Shown here one piece after another: positions 61,741 to 64,000 of a stretch of 64,000 nucleotides of DNA. The notes beneath the pieces were generated by a model. That model was not told the DNA's origin, did no database searches, and worked only from the letters and a program-made list of their open reading frames with translations. The translations under genes and the position numbers were made by a program. Location: positions 1 to 64,000 of the forward strand of contig CAKTBG010000004.1 of the NCBI GenBank assembly GCA_934533135.1. Direction: 5' to 3'. Within the stretch, counting starts at the first letter, position 1. Each line of letters begins with the position of its first letter. Source of the DNA: an uncultured Faecalibacterium sp. (GTDB taxonomy: Bacteria; Bacillota; Clostridia; Oscillospirales; Ruminococcaceae).

Positions 61741-61920
61741 CCCTCTCAGTCACCTTCGGTGACAGCCATCCTCCCTTTGTCGCTCACGCGACATCTCCCT
61801 CCGGCCGGAGGGAGTCTTTCCCAGAGTGGGAGCCCTTGGCAGAGAGAATTTGCTTTTCGTGGATTGCCAAGGCCTCTCCTACAAGGAGAGGTGGCAATGC
61901 GCAGCATTGACGGAGAGGTT
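61741..61920. repeat. Palindromic intergenic repeat, copy j (long form)
   Basis: Left end CCCTCTCAGTCACC-TTC-GGTGAC; central CCTCCCTTTGTCGC..GCGACATCTCCCTCCGG block shared with copy b (parts GTCGC/GCGAC); right end, minus strand, ACCTCTCCGTCAATGC-TGC-GCATTG then CCTCTCC-TTGTA-GGAGAGG, as in copy c. It is a mosaic of modules seen in copies b and c. Confidence 0.88.
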
Positions 61921-61966
61921 GGACAGAGCAGATGCTTTGCGTTTATAAAAAGAAAGGGATCATTTT

Positions 61967-62800
61967 ATGTCCGATGAATCGCTGCAAATCGCGTTTGAGA
62001 TCAAGACCGCCTGCGACGAGATCAGCCGCCGCCTGCTTCGCTGGCACTGGGAGAAAAAGCCGGGCAGCCACAGCCTCGACGCGCTGCTTCAGCACATGGC
62101 GCAGCGGCAGAAGGAAAGCCCCGACTATTATGACCGCCTGCCCGATCTGAGCGGCAAGACCAGCTGGCAGCAGCTGGATACGACCCTCTGTATGCGGGTG
62201 CTGCTGGATCCCGAAAAAGAGGCTTCCCGCCCGCTGGATCTGCTGGGCGATACCCCGCATCCGGCGGCAGCGCGCCGCGCCTGCAACGCCATCCGCACGG
62301 CACGCAACGAAGCCGCCCATGCCTCGGACGCCCGCGAGGGCGCACAGGCGGCTATCCTCTTCAACGAGGCGGTGGAAAGCCTTGAAGAGGGCTATGCGGG
62401 CACGGCCTTCAAGACCGCTGAGCTGGAACAGTATTACCGGCAGGCCGAGGACTATCTGCGCCGGTGCGGTGCCGGGAAGAACACGGAGGCAAAGCCCGAA
62501 CGACGCAGCACACGGGATACAGCCGACCGCGAAAACCGCCGCGCCGGTTCCACGGGGCGGTCGGGTGCGCAGAGCCGCTCCACGAACCGGAAAAACGGTG
62601 CGGGCAGCCGCAGCACCCAGAACCGCTCGGGGAGCAAGACGAACCGGAACCCCCAGAGCACCCGGAACACGGGGCGGAAGAACCCCCGCCGCAGGAAGCG
62701 GGATGCCGGGCCGAACCGCGCCGTGGTGATCCTGCTGCTGCTCATCGCACTGGCGGGGCTGCTGGCGCGGGCCATCGGCATGGGGCTGCTGTTCCATTGA
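61967..62800 (+). CDS. Membrane-anchored protein with HEPN-like domain
   Basis: A 277-residue protein. Residues about 1-165 are helical and contain RTARNEAAH (about 108-116), which fits the HEPN Rx4-6H motif with a polar residue after Arg, as in Swt1/RNase-type HEPN domains. Residues about 170-250 are a basic disordered linker rich in Arg, Ser, Asn, Thr and Lys (likely nucleic-acid or wall binding). A single C-terminal membrane helix follows (about 252-270, VVILLLLIALAGLLARAIG), so the HEPN domain is cytoplasmic in a tail-anchored layout. No antitoxin-like partner gene is adjacent. HEPN assignment is inference from the motif and context. Confidence 0.7.
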   Translation: MSDESLQIAFEIKTACDEISRRLLRWHWEKKPGSHSLDALLQHMAQRQKESPDYYDRLPDLSGKTSWQQLDTTLCMRVLLDPEKEASRPLDLLGDTPHPAAARRACNAIRTARNEAAHASDAREGAQAAILFNEAVESLEEGYAGTAFKTAELEQYYRQAEDYLRRCGAGKNTEAKPERRSTRDTADRENRRAGSTGRSGAQSRSTNRKNGAGSRSTQNRSGSKTNRNPQSTRNTGRKNPRRRKRDAGPNRAVVILLLLIALAGLLARAIGMGLLFH

Positions 62801-62846
62801 GCAGAGCTGCATCGGAGACATCACTCCCGAATTTTCCGGGAATCGC

Positions 62847-62875
62847 TTGCGAAAGTACTTCCGGGGCAGTATAAT
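62847..62875 (+). promoter_or_regulatory. Promoter of the lacI-family gene
   Basis: TTGCGA (62847-62852) - 17 bp - TATAAT (62870-62875). Confidence 0.8.
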
Positions 62876-62879
62876 ACAG

Positions 62880-62895
62880 TTGAAATGGATTTCAA
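62880..62895 (+). promoter_or_regulatory. Probable LacI-family operator
   Basis: Perfect palindrome TTGAAAT-GG-ATTTCAA, 4 nt after the -10 box and covering the transcription start, as expected for autorepression by the LacI-type protein encoded 27 nt downstream. Confidence 0.72.
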
Positions 62896-62922
62896 TGGTA
62901 GAAAAAGGCAGGCGAAGAAGAG

Positions 62923-63921
62923 ATGACCATCCACGATATCGCAAAAATGGCGGGCGTATCCAGTGCGGCGGTCAGCCGTTACCTCAACGGCGGGTCACTC
63001 AGCGCGGAAAAGCGTGTACGGATCCAGACGGTCATCGCCCAGACCGGATACCGCCCGGATACGGCGGCGCAGACCCTGCGCACCGGCAAGGTGCGGCAGA
63101 TCGGCGTGGTGGCTCCCAGCCTGAATTCCCAGTCGGTCAGCCGGGTGGCAGCGGGCATTGCCGAAGAGCTGGAGGCGGCGGATTACCTGATGCTGCTGGC
63201 CAACTCCGACGGTGACGAAGCCAAGGAGCTGCGCTATCTGGATGCGCTGGAGCGCAATCACACCGCTGGGATCATCCTGATGGGAACGGTCTGGACCCCC
63301 GCGCTTGCCAAGGCGGTCGCAGCCTGTGACGTGCCGGTGGTGGTCACGGGGCAGAAATTCCCCGAGATCCCCTGCGTCTGCAACGACGACCGCGCGGCAG
63401 CCCGGGAGCTGGCGCAGCGGATGCTGGTGCGCGGCCGGAAAAAGCTGGTCTACCTCGGCGGCCCCGAACGGGATGCCGCCACCGGTTCGGAGCGGCTGCA
63501 GGGCGTGCAGGATGCGCTGAACGCTGCCGGGCTGGACGGCGAACACCTGACGTGGATCTGCTGCAACGCCTTTACCTACGAGGAAGGTGCCCGCTGTATG
63601 AAGGAGCTTCTGGCCGTCTGCCCGGAGCTGGATGGGGTGGTCTGTGTCACCGATATGGTGGCTCTGGGCGCGTTGACAGTGCTGAAAGCCGCCGGACGGA
63701 TCGTCGGCGGGGATGTGAGTCTGGCCGGCATCGGCGACAACTGGGCGGACGTGGTGGCGGAACCAGCCCTGACGACGGTGCATTTCTATCAGGATCGGAT
63801 CGGCGTGGAAGCGGCGCGGATGCTGCTGGAAATGATCCGCGAGAGCAAAACGGAAACCACGGAACGCCCGCTGCGTCAGCTGACGCTGGGCTATACGGTG
63901 GTCGAGCGCGGCTCGATCTGA
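62923..63921 (+). CDS. LacI family transcriptional regulator
   Basis: A 332-residue sugar-responsive repressor. N-terminal HTH MTIHDIAKMAGVSSAAVSRYLN (part: AGVSSAAVSRYLN) with hinge helix TAAQTLRTG (about 48-56), then a periplasmic-binding-protein-like effector domain (about 60-332) with IGVVAPSLNSQ and SLAGIGDNWADVV. HTH residues resemble sucrose-type (ScrR-like) repressors, but the ligand is not certain. The HAD hydrolase downstream starts 28 nt after its stop and may be co-transcribed. No PTS or glycosidase genes are visible before the edge. Confidence 0.92.
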   Translation: MTIHDIAKMAGVSSAAVSRYLNGGSLSAEKRVRIQTVIAQTGYRPDTAAQTLRTGKVRQIGVVAPSLNSQSVSRVAAGIAEELEAADYLMLLANSDGDEAKELRYLDALERNHTAGIILMGTVWTPALAKAVAACDVPVVVTGQKFPEIPCVCNDDRAAARELAQRMLVRGRKKLVYLGGPERDAATGSERLQGVQDALNAAGLDGEHLTWICCNAFTYEEGARCMKELLAVCPELDGVVCVTDMVALGALTVLKAAGRIVGGDVSLAGIGDNWADVVAEPALTTVHFYQDRIGVEAARMLLEMIRESKTETTERPLRQLTLGYTVVERGSI

Positions 63922-63949
63922 AGTAAACGGAGCAAATAGGGAAAAAGAA

Positions 63950-64000
63950 ATGGAGAAAAAACTGGTTTTTCTGGACATCGATGGTACGCTGCTGCCGCCG
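63950..64000 (+). CDS. HAD superfamily (Cof-type) hydrolase, partial
   Basis: Only the first 17 codons are in the window. They read MEKKLVFLDIDGTLLPP, containing HAD motif I (DIDGT with the nucleophile Asp), typical of Cof-type sugar-phosphate phosphatases. RBS is weak (AGGGAAA). It follows the lacI-family gene on the same strand. Confidence 0.75.
   Translation, partial: MEKKLVFLDIDGTLLPP

Overview
The window is about 60% G+C and looks like a chromosomal segment of a gut Clostridium-class Firmicute, most likely Faecalibacterium or a close Oscillospiraceae relative. This rests on a T-box and a yybP-ykoY riboswitch, the gdpP-rplI-dnaB and tilS-hpt-ftsH orders, the GGGtGRT/NifU-like pair, OFA-type MFS and YfhO proteins, and consensus sigma-A promoters with 16-17 bp spacers ahead of most transcription units. 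The genus is inference; no rRNA is present. I found no tRNA, rRNA, CRISPR array, prophage or intact insertion sequence.

Layout. 1-10.3 kb: a truncated lipid-anchored flavin reductase, an Fe-S scaffold/GGGtGRT operon, an OFA-family MFS transporter, a short histidyl-tRNA synthetase, a YrbG-type cation antiporter under a predicted Mn2+ riboswitch, a duplicated CmpB-type membrane protein and a FucO-like dehydrogenase. 10.4-23.4 kb: glycerol kinase, a secreted SGNH hydrolase with an acyl-CoA synthetase, a three-gene unit (membrane GT-C-like protein, trigger-factor-like protein, polyferredoxin), and divergent glgB and GH13 amylase genes. 23.4-38.7 kb: regulators (NiaR-like, TetR, Fur, GntR), asnB behind an Asn T-box, an Fe-S aldo-keto reductase, dusB, a YfhO membrane protein, a metG-eamA-tatD operon and small genes, one of which (Dabb) has no ATG/GTG/TTG start. 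38.5-40.5 kb: an A+T-richer, gene-poor island with tiny ORFs and one DUF2798 membrane protein.

40.5-47 kb: the F1Fo ATP synthase operon atpB-E-F-A-G-D-C. It has no separate atpH; instead a delta-subunit C-terminal domain is fused to the N terminus of alpha, and the delta N-terminal domain is absent. The operon is interrupted twice by intergenic repeats. 47-49 kb: DUF1835 protein, a degenerate MnmA-like protein and RNase HI, on the opposite strand. 49.1-62.8 kb: a forward run rnjA (with a structured leader), gdpP, glf, rplI, dnaB, tilS, hpt, ftsH, a Thr-Arg-motif zinc-ribbon membrane protein and a membrane-anchored HEPN-like protein. The window ends with a self-operator LacI regulator and the start of a HAD hydrolase.

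The two strongest unusual signals are (1) the delta-CTD/alpha ATP synthase fusion, and (2) at least ten copies of a palindromic intergenic repeat family. Its short stems change sequence from copy to copy while keeping base pairing, and it often begins directly at a stop codon.
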